From CBDFKS01 sp965248905 (GTDB lineage Bacteria; Chloroflexota; Dehalococcoidia; Lucifugimonadales; JAGWBF01), in contig CBDFKS010000007.1 of the NCBI GenBank assembly GCA_965248905.1, positions 1,674,001 through 1,738,000 of the forward strand: a DNA stretch of 64,000 nt. The letters run 5' to 3'. The notes beneath the pieces are model-generated. The model worked only from the letters and a program-made list of their open reading frames with translations, was not told the DNA's origin and did no database searches. The position numbers and the translations under genes were made by a program. Shown piece after piece: positions 41,722 to 50,276 of this stretch (positions are counted from its first letter, which is position 1; the number at the start of each line of letters is the position of its first letter).

Positions 41722-42801
41722 CTAGAGGATGTATGGAACAGACATTTCGCTGCATATATCCTTGAACCACTCCACCACTTCTTTATGCAGAGGTATGCCA
41801 TTCTCGCGCCGGTCCAGCTCGGTCTCCCACTCGGGCTGGCCCGCGACCATGACCCGCTCGTGGCCGGGAGCCGGGGGCGTTTCCTTGAGAGTACGAAGGA
41901 AATCGTCCATAAGTCCTTTGAACACGTCCACGTCGGTGAACGCTTCTATACTGTATGCCCCAACGAAATGCGTAAAGTTGGGGCGTCCTGGGACCATGCC
42001 GTAGCCGGTGCCGGACAGGATGCCGCTTAGAATATCAACTATGCAGGATAACCCATAGCCTTTATGAGAGCCCGATTCCCGTGTGCTGCCCAGTGGAAGC
42101 AAACGTCGATGGGTTTCAGGTGCATCAATGGGCTCCATGACGGGATTGCCCTCTTCGTCGGCCATCCAACCAGCGGGAATCTTGGTGCCCAAGCGTTGGA
42201 CAAGTCGGATTTTGTTCCCAGCTACCACGCTTGTCGCCACGTCGAAAACGAAGGGGGGCTCCTCTCTGGCAGGGGCAGCCAGGGCTATGGGATTGGTGCC
42301 CATCCTGGGTTCGGCGCCGAAGGTGGGCAATACCAGAGGAGGACAGCTCGTCATGCAAATGCCTATCATGTCGTGTTTGAGGGCCATCATGGCATGATAG
42401 GATGCCATGCCCAGGTGCCGGCCGTTGGATATGGTGACCATGCCCACACCCACGTTTCTGGCCTTCTCTATAGCGATGTCCATAGCCTTGGGCGCTATGA
42501 TAATGCCCAGGCCGGCATCGGAGTCTATGTTGGCCGTGGCAGGAGTCTGCCTAACGATTCTCCAGTTGGGCCTGGGGTTGATCTCCCCTATGTTGTATTC
42601 GTCCACGTAGACACGCAGCATGTTGGACACGCCGTGGCTGTCCACTCCCCTGAGATCGGCTGATACCAGAACGTCGGCGGCCAGCCGGGCGTCCTCAGGC
42701 GGTACTCCCACCTTCTCGAAGATATCCGTGACCGTGGTGCGGAGGGAGTCCTCCTGAACGCGGACTGCATCTTCCTCTTTTACGTGGAACTGTTCCAGCA
42801 C
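41722..42801 (-). CDS. Ldh-family (malate/L-lactate/ureidoglycolate) NAD(P)-dependent dehydrogenase
   Basis: 359-residue member of the L-sulfolactate/malate/YlbC family (Ldh_2), which has its own fold, unlike classical lactate dehydrogenase. Key blocks: ADLRGVDSHGVSNMLRVYVD near the N-terminus, GVGMVTISNGRHLGMASYHA for the nucleotide and substrate site, and GTNPIALAAPAREEPPFVFD. A GTG start at 42801 is used. Family members reduce or oxidise malate, lactate, sulfolactate or ureidoglycolate; given ureide-like genes elsewhere in the window the last is possible but not supported directly. Confidence 0.88.
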   Translation of the reverse strand: MLEQFHVKEEDAVRVQEDSLRTTVTDIFEKVGVPPEDARLAADVLVSADLRGVDSHGVSNMLRVYVDEYNIGEINPRPNWRIVRQTPATANIDSDAGLGIIIAPKAMDIAIEKARNVGVGMVTISNGRHLGMASYHAMMALKHDMIGICMTSCPPLVLPTFGAEPRMGTNPIALAAPAREEPPFVFDVATSVVAGNKIRLVQRLGTKIPAGWMADEEGNPVMEPIDAPETHRRLLPLGSTRESGSHKGYGLSCIVDILSGILSGTGYGMVPGRPNFTHFVGAYSIEAFTDVDVFKGLMDDFLRTLKETPPAPGHERVMVAGQPEWETELDRRENGIPLHKEVVEWFKDICSEMSVPYIL

Positions 42802-42886
42802 TCAAGCCACCCCTTTATTGAGATTCGAGTCTACGAGGGGCTTCCCTAGCAAAAAGAAATGGTAAGGAAGCCCCTATTCGGCCTCG

Positions 42887-43237
42887 TTATTTCCACTCCC
42901 AGATGGTGCCCTTTACATTTCCTTCTCCGTCCGCGTCATACTCATAGACCGCCCCTCGAAAGCTAATGCCATCACTCTCAGGAAACCTACCCAACGCCCC
43001 CTCCATTCCAGGAGGCCATATCTCCGCCCAGGGACATAGAGACGCCCTGGCCTACGCCGTAAAGGGTACCGTCTGGCCTCGCCTCGGACTCATAGGTGAC
43101 TATATCATAGCCTCAACTCCCAGGATGGGACCCATGAATTCCGCGGACGTCTTTACTTTGGGAGCACCTCCACTGGTTGGAAGGACCCGTCGACCTGTAA
43201 CCCTACCCTGGAAATCCCCTATCTTCTGACCCAGTAT
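42887..43237 (-). pseudogene. Decayed small beta-barrel-like gene (two frameshifts, lost start)
   Basis: Three consecutive pieces on the minus strand read as one protein: LGQKIGDFQGRVTGRRVLP...EFMGPILGVEA, then DIVTYESEARPDGTLYGVGQ...GDMASWNGGGV, then GRFPESDGISFRGAVYEYDA...GTIWEWK. They lie in different frames, requiring frameshifts near 43110 and 42980. The start position after an AGGAGGT is ATA, probably a mutated ATG. The repeating RPDGTLYG.GQG...GDMA.W pattern resembles a small uncharacterised family of beta-rich proteins. Length when repaired is about 117 residues. Confidence 0.7.
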
Positions 43238-43361
43238 GAGTTGGAGACCTCCTGTTTAATATGTGACAATGGGGACGTTCTTATACCTTGAGAGGGAGCC
43301 CCTGAACCGACTTAACCTCAGCCGCATATATAATATGTCTTTTACGAGTGCTTCACAACCT

Positions 43362-43548
43362 GGGTCTTTTAGTTTCCCCCCTACTGTCATTGCTACGAAA
43401 ATGGCCCTCATCCCCGGCCCTTCTCCCAGTGGGAGAAGGGCCGGGGATGAGGGCCCAGGTGCCATTTTCATCTTTGATGGTGCTGGTGGCAACCAGCATG
43501 ACAGATTGCTTCAGGGCTCTGCCCTTCGCAATGACAAATAAAAGACCT
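43362..43548. repeat. MITE-like element, copy 2
   Basis: Outer arm GGGTCTTTTA (43362-43371) is matched by TAAAAGACC at the right end (43540-43548). GTCATTGCTACGAAAAT at 43386-43402 is identical to the copy 1 inverted repeat, while the right inner arm has decayed to CTTCGCAATGAC. A long GC-rich hairpin (about 43405-43460) and GGTGCTGGTGGCAACCAGCA are shared with other copies. Non-coding. With the pseudogene it fills the 860-base gap before the nicotinamidase-like gene. Confidence 0.78.
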
Positions 43549-43661
43549 TGGCTTAACAACAGGTTCGGCTAGCCAGGCGCTTCCCAATGGTCTTCAGGCT
43601 TGTGTTTTCTCGAACACGGCTATAAATTGGTACTACAGGGATGAAGCCAGGAGGTAGTCTT

Positions 43662-44195
43662 ATGGCCAATGCGGTGCTAGTCGTAGACATGCTGAAAGGA
43701 TTCTTGCAGCCCGGCCACAACCTCTATTGCGGGGATGTCTCCCGGGGTATCATCCCTAACGTTAAAAAGCTGTTGGAGCGGCAGCGAGATGCCGGATCCA
43801 GGATCTTCTTCATCTGCGACAACCACGACCCCAACGACCTGGAATTTCAGATATTTCCGGAACACTGCGTGGTTGGCACCGAAGAGACGGAAGTGATACC
43901 AGAGCTGAATGAGTTCATATTAAAGGGCAATATCATTCCGAAGAATCGTTACAGTGGCTTCTTTGGAACTGGGCTGGAGGAGGAGCTCCGGGCTTTCGTT
44001 CCAGAGAGGGTAATCGTGGTTGGGGTATGCACCGACATCTGCGTTTTACATACGGCCGCCGATGCGCGCAATCTCGACTACCCGGTTGAGGTATTCACCG
44101 ACTGCGTCGCTAGTTTCGACGAGGATGCCCATCGCTGGGCGCTCAGTCACATGGAAAAGATTCTTGGGGCCACCTTGGAGCGGGTTACTCCATAG
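43662..44195 (+). CDS. Isochorismatase-fold hydrolase, nicotinamidase-like
   Basis: 177-residue cysteine hydrolase, starting MANAVLVVDMLKGFLQPGH. Triad: Asp in VVDML, Lys in IPKNRYSGFFGTGLE, and Cys in VVGVCTDICVLHTAADA. Length and the CTDICVLHTA motif are those of nicotinamidase/pyrazinamidase-like enzymes and differ from the four longer paralogues near 15-22 kb. The ATG at 43662 follows AGGAGG. The metal-binding D-x-H of nicotinamidases may be CDNHDPND. Nicotinamide is the most likely substrate, but related amides cannot be excluded. Confidence 0.82.
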   Translation: MANAVLVVDMLKGFLQPGHNLYCGDVSRGIIPNVKKLLERQRDAGSRIFFICDNHDPNDLEFQIFPEHCVVGTEETEVIPELNEFILKGNIIPKNRYSGFFGTGLEEELRAFVPERVIVVGVCTDICVLHTAADARNLDYPVEVFTDCVASFDEDAHRWALSHMEKILGATLERVTP

Positions 44196-44384
44196 ACTAC
44201 GCAAAATCGAGCCAGGCGGTCATCAGATGCCGTTGACAGGCGTGACAGGCCCTACTATACTCACATCTGCTTTATCAGGCACGCTCTACGAGCCCGAAAA
44301 TGTTAGCCTTGGGTATAGTTACAAAACAACTAAGCACCCACGGGACCCCACCACAAATTGCTCTATTCCAGGGAGATTCAAACC

Positions 44385-45551
44385 GTGAACTACAAGGTAA
44401 TATCCGCCGACTGCCATACTGACCTCGTGTGGCTGCCTGAGGATTTGTTTACTTCCGAGGCCCCCACGGCACTCAAAGATAGCATGCCCAAGGTTGTGGA
44501 CACTGAGGAAGGGCGTGTCTGGATGGCCAACGGGACAAAGCTGGGCTTCGTTGCTGCGGCCGCTCTCACCGGTTCCTACGAGCCCTACAAGCCCGGCCTA
44601 TCTCATCACCTGGACAAGATGGAGGAGGCCGGCTTCTTTTCCGACGCCGTGCAGGGTCGATTCCACCCCACGGTCCCGGAGCTTCGGATCAAGGACCAAG
44701 AAGTGGATGGCCTTCAGGCCGAAGTGATTTACGGAATTCTGGGAGTTACTACCGGATTCTCCGACGCCGGAGAGGGCATCTCCGACCCCCAAGTTGTTAC
44801 GGCCATCTATGACATCTACAACCGTTGGATCGCCGACTTTTGCCAGAGCAACCCTGAGCGTTTCGTGGGTTTGGCTTGTATCTCATGCCACGATCCCGAA
44901 GAAGCCGCCGAACAGCTGAGGCGGGCCGCAAAGCTGGGACTCAGAGGCGCCGAAATAAACGTGTCCAGTGCAGCGAAGCCGATATATGACAGGCAGTGGG
45001 ATGATCTCTGGGCAGCCGCGGTCGATTGTCAGATGCCCATATCCTTCCATACCACTGGGCTGCCCTTTCGCCAACCCGAAGAACCGACCGCAGATGAGTA
45101 TCAATGGGTAGCCTTGGGACTAATGTACACCCTCTTTCAGCTTTCGGGCCCCGAATACCTGGCCAGCATACTTCTCTCAGGAGCCTGTGACCGGCACCCA
45201 GACCTGAAGTTCGTACTGGGGGAGTGCGGCGTTGGATGGATACCATACATGCTGCACCGACTTGACCAGGAGTACGAGGACCGGCTGTTCCATCTGAACC
45301 TTAGCATGAAGCCAAGCGAGTTCTGGCGCAGGCAAGGATACACCACGTTCCAGGATGAACCCCTCACTCCAGAGATAGTCGCGGCAGTGGGAGAGGATAA
45401 CATTCTCTGGGGCTCCGATTATCCCCATTCCGATAGTATTTGGCCGGAGTCACAGAAGTTTATACGGCGGAACCTTGGACAGCTGGATGAAAGGGTACAG
45501 AGAAAGCTGGTGTGTGAGAATGCGGGGAAACTTTACGGATTTATGAAGTAG
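44385..45551 (+). CDS. Amidohydrolase (amidohydrolase_2/ACMSD-like)
   Basis: 388-residue metal-dependent TIM-barrel hydrolase or decarboxylase. The N-terminal metal motif reads VISADCHTDLVWLP, with a single His. Others are ISFHTTG and the late aspartate in ILWGSDYPHSDSIWP. The arrangement is that of the amidohydrolase_2 family, including ACMSD-type decarboxylases and hydrolases. A GTG start at 44385 with GGGAG upstream is preferred to a TTG 27 bases earlier. It follows the nicotinamidase-like gene by 189 bases on the same strand and converges with thiS. Substrate unknown. Confidence 0.85.
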   Translation: MNYKVISADCHTDLVWLPEDLFTSEAPTALKDSMPKVVDTEEGRVWMANGTKLGFVAAAALTGSYEPYKPGLSHHLDKMEEAGFFSDAVQGRFHPTVPELRIKDQEVDGLQAEVIYGILGVTTGFSDAGEGISDPQVVTAIYDIYNRWIADFCQSNPERFVGLACISCHDPEEAAEQLRRAAKLGLRGAEINVSSAAKPIYDRQWDDLWAAAVDCQMPISFHTTGLPFRQPEEPTADEYQWVALGLMYTLFQLSGPEYLASILLSGACDRHPDLKFVLGECGVGWIPYMLHRLDQEYEDRLFHLNLSMKPSEFWRRQGYTTFQDEPLTPEIVAAVGEDNILWGSDYPHSDSIWPESQKFIRRNLGQLDERVQRKLVCENAGKLYGFMK

Positions 45552-45578
45552 CTGACGGCCCGGAACAACCGAAGAGGA

Positions 45579-45782
45579 CTATCCGCCGCCCACAGGCCTG
45601 ACTATCTCCAGCACATCGCCTTCCTTCAGCAGTACCTCTGAGAACCTGTCCTTCTCCAACACCACGCCGTTATATCCCACAGCCACGTGTTCCAGATTCA
45701 CGTCGTAGCTTTCCAAAAAGCTCACAAGATCGATGCGCTCTTCTACGTCCCTGGGCTTTCCATTCACCGTAAGTTTGAGCAT
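45579..45782 (-). CDS. thiS: Sulfur carrier protein ThiS
   Basis: 67-residue ubiquitin-like sulfur carrier for thiamine thiazole synthesis. MLKLTVNGKPRDV starts the fold, and the protein ends EIVRPVGGG; the C-terminal Gly-Gly is the site that carries thiocarboxylate sulfur. The ATG at 45782 gives the normal length. It is the last gene of thiG-thiE-thiS, 13 bases after thiE. No ThiF-type activating enzyme is present in the window. Confidence 0.92.
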   Translation of the reverse strand: MLKLTVNGKPRDVEERIDLVSFLESYDVNLEHVAVGYNGVVLEKDRFSEVLLKEGDVLEIVRPVGGG

Positions 45783-45795
45783 TGTGTTAAAGTTC

Positions 45796-46509
45796 CTACC
45801 CACTACGCCCGTGCACTGTCGGGTGAGTTGCACCTATCCCGGTCTCCGCTAGGAATGGCGGATGGGCCTGTCGCGAGGTCACTTCCATTGCTTCCACCAA
45901 AGCCCTGGCTGACCCCTCCCTGTCATCGGTGGCCAGAATAGAGCTTATAACCGCCGCCCCTGAAGCACCCGCCTCGATTACCTCGTGCACGTTGGCCACG
46001 TTAATTCCACCTATTCCTAACAAAGGGATATTCACTCGTGATGCCACGTCGAATAGAAGTTGTGTGCCTGGAAGCTGGCTGTTTGGGTGGGACTTCGTGG
46101 GAAATACGGTACCAACTACCAGGAAGTCAGCTCCAGTGATTTCGGCGTCCACCGCTCCCTCCGCGCTGTGCACCGAACGCCCTATTAGAAGCCTTTCTTC
46201 TGCCACGTTTCTAGCAGCTTCTACGGGAAGGCCGTTTTCCCCAAGCTGGACGCCGTCTGCGTCGCAGGCCAAAGCCACATCAACTCTCTCGCTAATGAAG
46301 AGCAGAGCAGAGCCTGCGGTTACTTTCCGTAACCTCTTTCCCAGATCCAGAAGTTGGGCACCCGGCAGGTCTTTCTCTCTAAGCTGGACTAGGTTGACAC
46401 CACCCCTTACGGCCTGGGCCACCGCATCCACCAGATCATCAGGGTTAGAGTTACACAGCCTGCGGTCTGTCACAAGGCAAAGGCACGGCATGGGCACGGG
46501 CAGCTTCAT
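45796..46509 (-). CDS. thiE: Thiamine-phosphate synthase
   Basis: 237-residue TIM barrel joining the pyrimidine and thiazole phosphates. CLVTDRRLCN begins the barrel, and GVNLVQLREKDLP is the signature phosphate and substrate segment. DGVQLGENGLPVEAARN, LIGRSVHS, DFLVVGTVFPTKSHP and PLLGIGGIN follow. The ATG at 46509 is 4 bases after the thiG stop; translation is probably coupled. The C-terminal 25 residues beyond EAMEV are not conserved. Confidence 0.93.
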   Translation of the reverse strand: MKLPVPMPCLCLVTDRRLCNSNPDDLVDAVAQAVRGGVNLVQLREKDLPGAQLLDLGKRLRKVTAGSALLFISERVDVALACDADGVQLGENGLPVEAARNVAEERLLIGRSVHSAEGAVDAEITGADFLVVGTVFPTKSHPNSQLPGTQLLFDVASRVNIPLLGIGGINVANVHEVIEAGASGAAVISSILATDDREGSARALVEAMEVTSRQAHPPFLAETGIGATHPTVHGRSG

Positions 46510-46513
46510 GACC

Positions 46514-47305
46514 CTAGCTGGACACCGACATGGGTTGGGGAACGTCCTGGGTGGGGCTGCTGGCCATGGCGTATGCTTGTCGGGGAATACGGCCAGCCAT
46601 GTAGGCCATGCGCCCTGCCTCGACACCCTGCTTGAAGGCCCGTGCCATGAGGGCCGGGTCCTTGGCCTGGGCTATTGCCGAGTTAACCAGCACGGCATCA
46701 GCACCCATCTCGAAAGCCTGAGACGCGTCGGAAGGAACACCCAGGCCCGCATCGATCACCACGGGCACGTTGGCTTGCTCAATAATAATGCGTATCTCTT
46801 CAGCGGTATGGATACCCTGGCCCGAGCCGATCGCTGAACCGAGCGGCATGACGGTGGCGCAACCCACGTCTTCCAGACGCCGAGCGAGCACCGGGTCGGC
46901 ATGAATGTAGGGCAGAACGACGAAGCCCTCATCAATCAGCTGTTTCGCTGCCTCAAGGGTGCCCACGGGGTCGGGAAGGAGATACTTAGGATCAGGTATG
47001 ACTTCCAGTTTTACCCAGTTGGAGTTGGTCACCGACCGCCCCAGGCGGGCGATGAAGACAGCCTCTTCTACCGTACGGCATCCGGCTGTGTTGGGAAGTA
47101 TCTGATACTTATTCCAGTCGATGTAGTCCAAAATGGTTTTCTTGTTGGGGTCGTCTAGGTCCAAACGCCTTATAGCCACGGTGATCATTTCAGTACCGGA
47201 GGCCTCTATCGACTCCGCCATTTCCTCCATGGTACGGTATCTTCCAGTCCCCAGGATTAGCCTGGAGCCGAATCTTTTCCCTGCAATCTCCAAATGATCT
47301 TGCAT
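46514..47305 (-). CDS. thiG: Thiazole synthase
   Basis: 264-residue thiazole synthase, starting MQDHLEIAGKRFGSRLILGT. The Schiff-base Lys lies in WVKLEVIPDPKYLLPD, and VMPLGSAIGSGQGI and VVIDAGLGVPSDASQAFEMG are family blocks. The ATG at 47305 follows AGGGGAGA and lies downstream of the riboswitch; a longer reading would overlap the aptamer. First gene of the riboswitch-controlled thiG-thiE-thiS operon. Confidence 0.95.
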   Translation of the reverse strand: MQDHLEIAGKRFGSRLILGTGRYRTMEEMAESIEASGTEMITVAIRRLDLDDPNKKTILDYIDWNKYQILPNTAGCRTVEEAVFIARLGRSVTNSNWVKLEVIPDPKYLLPDPVGTLEAAKQLIDEGFVVLPYIHADPVLARRLEDVGCATVMPLGSAIGSGQGIHTAEEIRIIIEQANVPVVIDAGLGVPSDASQAFEMGADAVLVNSAIAQAKDPALMARAFKQGVEAGRMAYMAGRIPRQAYAMASSPTQDVPQPMSVSS

Positions 47306-47340
47306 GACTATATCTCCCCTTGCTCCACCAGAAACAGAAA

Positions 47341-47362
47341 CCGCCAGGGTATTACCTGGCGG
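47341..47362 (-). terminator. Riboswitch expression-platform hairpin
   Basis: CCGCCAGG-GTATTA-CCTGGCGG forms an 8-bp stem between the TPP aptamer and thiG. On the minus strand it is followed by TTTCTGTTTC, so it can act as an intrinsic terminator formed when TPP binds. Confidence 0.75.
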
Positions 47363-47384
47363 TGAGCCTTTACCTTCCAACCTC

Positions 47385-47474
47385 TTCTCCCTTCGCCGGC
47401 ATTACCCGGATCAGGTATAGACGGTCGGTGACGAGTATTGGCCACCCTCTCAGCCTGGCTTACCCAAGCTCCCG
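47385..47474 (-). ncRNA. TPP riboswitch (thi box)
   Basis: On the minus strand the conserved thi-box runs from GGGAGCTTGGGTAAGCC through CTGAGAGGGTGG to ACCTGATCCGGGTAATGCCG and GCGAAGGGA. It senses thiamine pyrophosphate. It lies 80 bases upstream of thiG with a terminator-like hairpin between, so high TPP should switch off the thi operon. Confidence 0.96.
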
Positions 47475-47552
47475 ATGGATTAAACATTTTTTGGACGTTC
47501 TATAGCAAAGTTTAGCATGGACGGCGTCGGCAAGTCAACGAGACTGGTAGTG

Positions 47553-47709
47553 ACGCAGGGCCTTTTAATTGTCATTGCGAAGGACGAAGCCTTGAAGCAA
47601 TCTCCCGATGCGAGAAGAGATTGCTTCGCGGAGTTTATCCTGAACTGAGTGAAGGGCTCGCAAAGACACTTTCGTAACAATGACAGTAAGGGAGAACTAA
47701 AAGACCCTG
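47553..47709. repeat. MITE-like element, copy 4, flanked by 13-bp direct repeats
   Basis: The element starts near AGGGCCTTTTAATTGTCATTG and ends AACAATGACAGTAAGGGAG then AAAAGACCCT. The identical 13-mer GAGACTGGTAGTG stands immediately outside both ends (47540-47552 and 47710-47722), the pattern left by a target duplication. The interior is an imperfect palindrome around AAGCAATCTC/GAGATTGCTT. No coding sequence. Confidence 0.85.
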
Positions 47710-47764
47710 AGACTGGTAGTGCCTGGGATTGACAATGCTATTTGATGTATGATACCTTCAGCTA

Positions 47765-48130
47765 CAATCAATGGCTGTGATGGAGACGAGTAGACGGGTA
47801 TAAGCGTTTCAGCGAGTCTGGTGCGGTGTGAGCAGACACGTGAAATCCGCCGAACATCCCTCCGGAGCCGTCAGCTGAACCCGAGGTTCTAGACCTGCAA
47901 GATGCAGCGGAAAGACCTAGGTAAGTAAGCCGGACCGGGCTCATCACCCGTTACCAACGATGGGGCATGATAGTGTCCTGCTTGAGAGGGCCCTTCTATC
48001 TCGAACATCTAACTCGGTTCCTAGTGAGAATAGGCTCAAAAACTGAGCACTGGATTCAAAAGGTAGAAAAGGCAACTAGGGTGGTACCGCGGGAATTGAT
48101 AAGTCCCGTCCCTTATGGGATGGGATTTTG
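47765..48130 (+). ncRNA. T-box leader controlling ilvB
   Basis: The T-box AGGGTGGTACCGCGG is at 48078-48092. Upstream, stem I shows the AGTA/GA motif (near 47790) and a distal loop GAGTCTGGTGCGGTGTGAGC. By alignment with the common GAGCY-XYZ-R-GCTGAA context the specifier codon is GTC (47870-47872), valine; this reading is tentative. CCGTTACC near 47950 belongs to the next stem. A TTGACA at 47730-47735 is a possible -35 for the leader. Uncharged tRNA would stabilise the antiterminator and allow ilvB transcription. Confidence 0.92.
48104..48129 (+). terminator. T-box intrinsic terminator
   Basis: CCCGTCCC-TTAT-GGGATGGG followed by ATTTTG, directly after the T-box antiterminator bulge. The 5' arm competes with the T-box sequence, as expected for this riboswitch class. 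Confidence 0.85.
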
Positions 48131-48336
48131 TATTATATAGAACCGTGGCCTCTCCCTCACCACGGACAAACATCGAGTCTTTGAACTAAATTCGGTAAAG
48201 ACTGGACTCGGTGCTCGGGGTGACCAAGGTCTCTGGCAGGGATTCAGCCTTAATAAGCCCTGAGATTCAGGCTGGCGTCACACCAAAGGTCCGGTATAGG
48301 GTCAGCGCTGAATACCAGAGAAAAGAGGAGACCACA

Positions 48337-50028
48337 ATGCAACTCAAAGGTGCTGAAATCATCTGCGAAGCCCTGATCCGCGAGGGTGTCGAGGTCGTAT
48401 TTGGACATCCCGGCGGAGCCGTTTTGCCCCTCTACGACGCCTTCTACAAGTACAGCCAACTGCGCCATGTACTGGTGCGCCATGAGCAATGCGGGGCCCA
48501 CGCCGCCGACGGGTACGCTCGGGCCACCGGCAAGGTAGGTGTCTGTGTAGCGACCTCGGGCCCGGGGGCTACCAACCTGGTCACTGGCATCATGGGAGCC
48601 AAGGCAGACTCCGTCCCGATGGTAGTAATAACGGGTCAAGTTGCCAGAGCCGCGATGGGTACCGAGGCCTTCCAGGAGTGCGATACCTGCGCCATTACCG
48701 CGCCATGCACCAAAAAGAACTATCTGGTCATGTCCGCAGAAGATCTGGCTCCTACCCTCTATGAAGCCTTCCGAGTAGCCATGGATGGACGCCCCGGCCC
48801 AGTTCTCATAGACGTACCTCGTGACGTGCAGCAAGAGCTGGCCGAGTTCGACTACATGGAAGTGCCCCAGCAGACGATGCCGACTGTCTTGACGGACACA
48901 CGTGCCAACCTGCCAAGGGCAGCTCAGCTCATAAACGCGGCGGAAAGGCCTCTTATAATAGCGGGCCACGGCGTATTAACCTCTGGAGCCCTGGAGGAGC
49001 TCAGGGCCCTGTCCGAGACGACGAGCATACCTGTAATCAATACCCTTTTGGGAATCAGCTCCTTCCCACGAAACCACGCCCTCAGCCTTGGCATGCTGGG
49101 TATGCACGGGATGTACTGGAACAACATAGCCGTTGACCGCTCAGACCTGTTAATAGGCATCGGCATGAGGTTCGACGACCGCATAACCGGACGTGCCGGG
49201 ACCTTCGCACCCAATGCCAAGATAATCCACGTTGAGATCGAGGCTTCCCAGATCGGACGCAACGTGCCCGTGGAAGTGGGCTTGCTGGGAGATGTCAAGC
49301 CTGTATTGCAAGCCCTTCTACCCATGGTGCATCACGTGGACAGGTCGCCTTGGATGGACCAGATCGACACGCTAAGGCGACAGCACCCCTCTCTGGAGAT
49401 ACCCGAGAGCAATGGTCTGCTGGCCCAGCACGTGCTTCAAGGGATCAACAGCCTGATTCAAGAAGGGAAGGACACGATAGCAGTGACCGGTGTAGGCCAG
49501 CACCAGATGTGGGCTGCCCAATACCTGTTCTTTGATCGGTCCAACTCCTTTATATCTTCCGGTGGTCTCGGAGCCATGGGCTACGAGGTTCCGGCCGCCA
49601 TGGGCGCACAGCTCGGCAGGCCGGGCGCGACTGTGTGGACCATCGCCGGTGACGGTGGATTTCAGATGACACTGCAGGAGCTGGCTACTATCGTGGCCGA
49701 GAATCTGCCCGTCAAAATAGCGCTGTTCAACAATGGCCACTTGGGAATGGTACGCCAATGGCAGGAGCTTTTCTACGACAAGCATTACAAAGCCGTGCCG
49801 ATACCAGGTCCCGATTACGTGAAACTTGCCGAAGCCTATGGGATACCCGCGCTTCAGGTTACCGACAGAGAAGGAGTAGGCGCAGCCCTCAGGCAGGCTC
49901 AGGAGTACGCAGGACCATTTCTGATTGACTTCGTACTGGAGTCCCAGGAGAATGTGTACCCGATGGTACCACTGGGAGCTTCGCTGGCAGAGACGGTAGA
50001 GGACAGCAGGATAAAAGGAAGAGTTTAG
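48337..50028 (+). CDS. ilvB: Acetolactate synthase large subunit
   Basis: 563-residue thiamine-dependent enzyme for valine, leucine and isoleucine synthesis. FGHPGGAVLPLYDAF begins the N-domain, catalytic Glu is E50 in VRHEQCGAHAADGYAR, the FAD segment is GIGMRFDDRITGR, and the TPP/Mg site runs from GDGGFQMTLQELAT to NNGHLGMVRQWQ. The ATG at 48337 follows AAGAGGAG; in-frame codons back to 48211 lack family similarity. It is controlled by the T-box upstream. No ilvN or ilvC follows; the next 500 bases are AT-rich and non-coding. The regulatory subunit must lie elsewhere or be absent. Confidence 0.94.
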   Translation: MQLKGAEIICEALIREGVEVVFGHPGGAVLPLYDAFYKYSQLRHVLVRHEQCGAHAADGYARATGKVGVCVATSGPGATNLVTGIMGAKADSVPMVVITGQVARAAMGTEAFQECDTCAITAPCTKKNYLVMSAEDLAPTLYEAFRVAMDGRPGPVLIDVPRDVQQELAEFDYMEVPQQTMPTVLTDTRANLPRAAQLINAAERPLIIAGHGVLTSGALEELRALSETTSIPVINTLLGISSFPRNHALSLGMLGMHGMYWNNIAVDRSDLLIGIGMRFDDRITGRAGTFAPNAKIIHVEIEASQIGRNVPVEVGLLGDVKPVLQALLPMVHHVDRSPWMDQIDTLRRQHPSLEIPESNGLLAQHVLQGINSLIQEGKDTIAVTGVGQHQMWAAQYLFFDRSNSFISSGGLGAMGYEVPAAMGAQLGRPGATVWTIAGDGGFQMTLQELATIVAENLPVKIALFNNGHLGMVRQWQELFYDKHYKAVPIPGPDYVKLAEAYGIPALQVTDREGVGAALRQAQEYAGPFLIDFVLESQENVYPMVPLGASLAETVEDSRIKGRV

Positions 50029-50245
50029 CTCCCCGCTTACAATTAACTAACTTTTATAAAATTCCACTAACCTTTTTCTTGACGCTCTACTCTAACAACG
50101 CTCCTTGTCCGTAGAGGCAACCCGTCGCTATTCTCAGCTTGCCCTGACTGTATTTTTGATGCTGCTTGACCACCATATCTAGCCTGTTGAACCAATACAT
50201 AAATTAAGATTAAATAATTATCAAATAAATTCAATGAAATTTGCC

Positions 50246-50276
50246 TTGACAACACCTACCTTGTTGGCCTTATTAT
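50246..50276 (+). promoter_or_regulatory. Candidate promoter upstream of the MBL gene
   Basis: TTGACA (50246-50251) and TATTAT (50271-50276) with a 19-base spacer, in an AT-rich stretch. The 5' leader would be about 280 bases. Nothing else was recognised in 50029-50563. Confidence 0.35.

Noticed and set aside
45929..46837. 302-codon plus-strand open frame opposite thiE and thiG
   Set aside because: Both minus-strand thi genes are unmistakable; this is a shadow.
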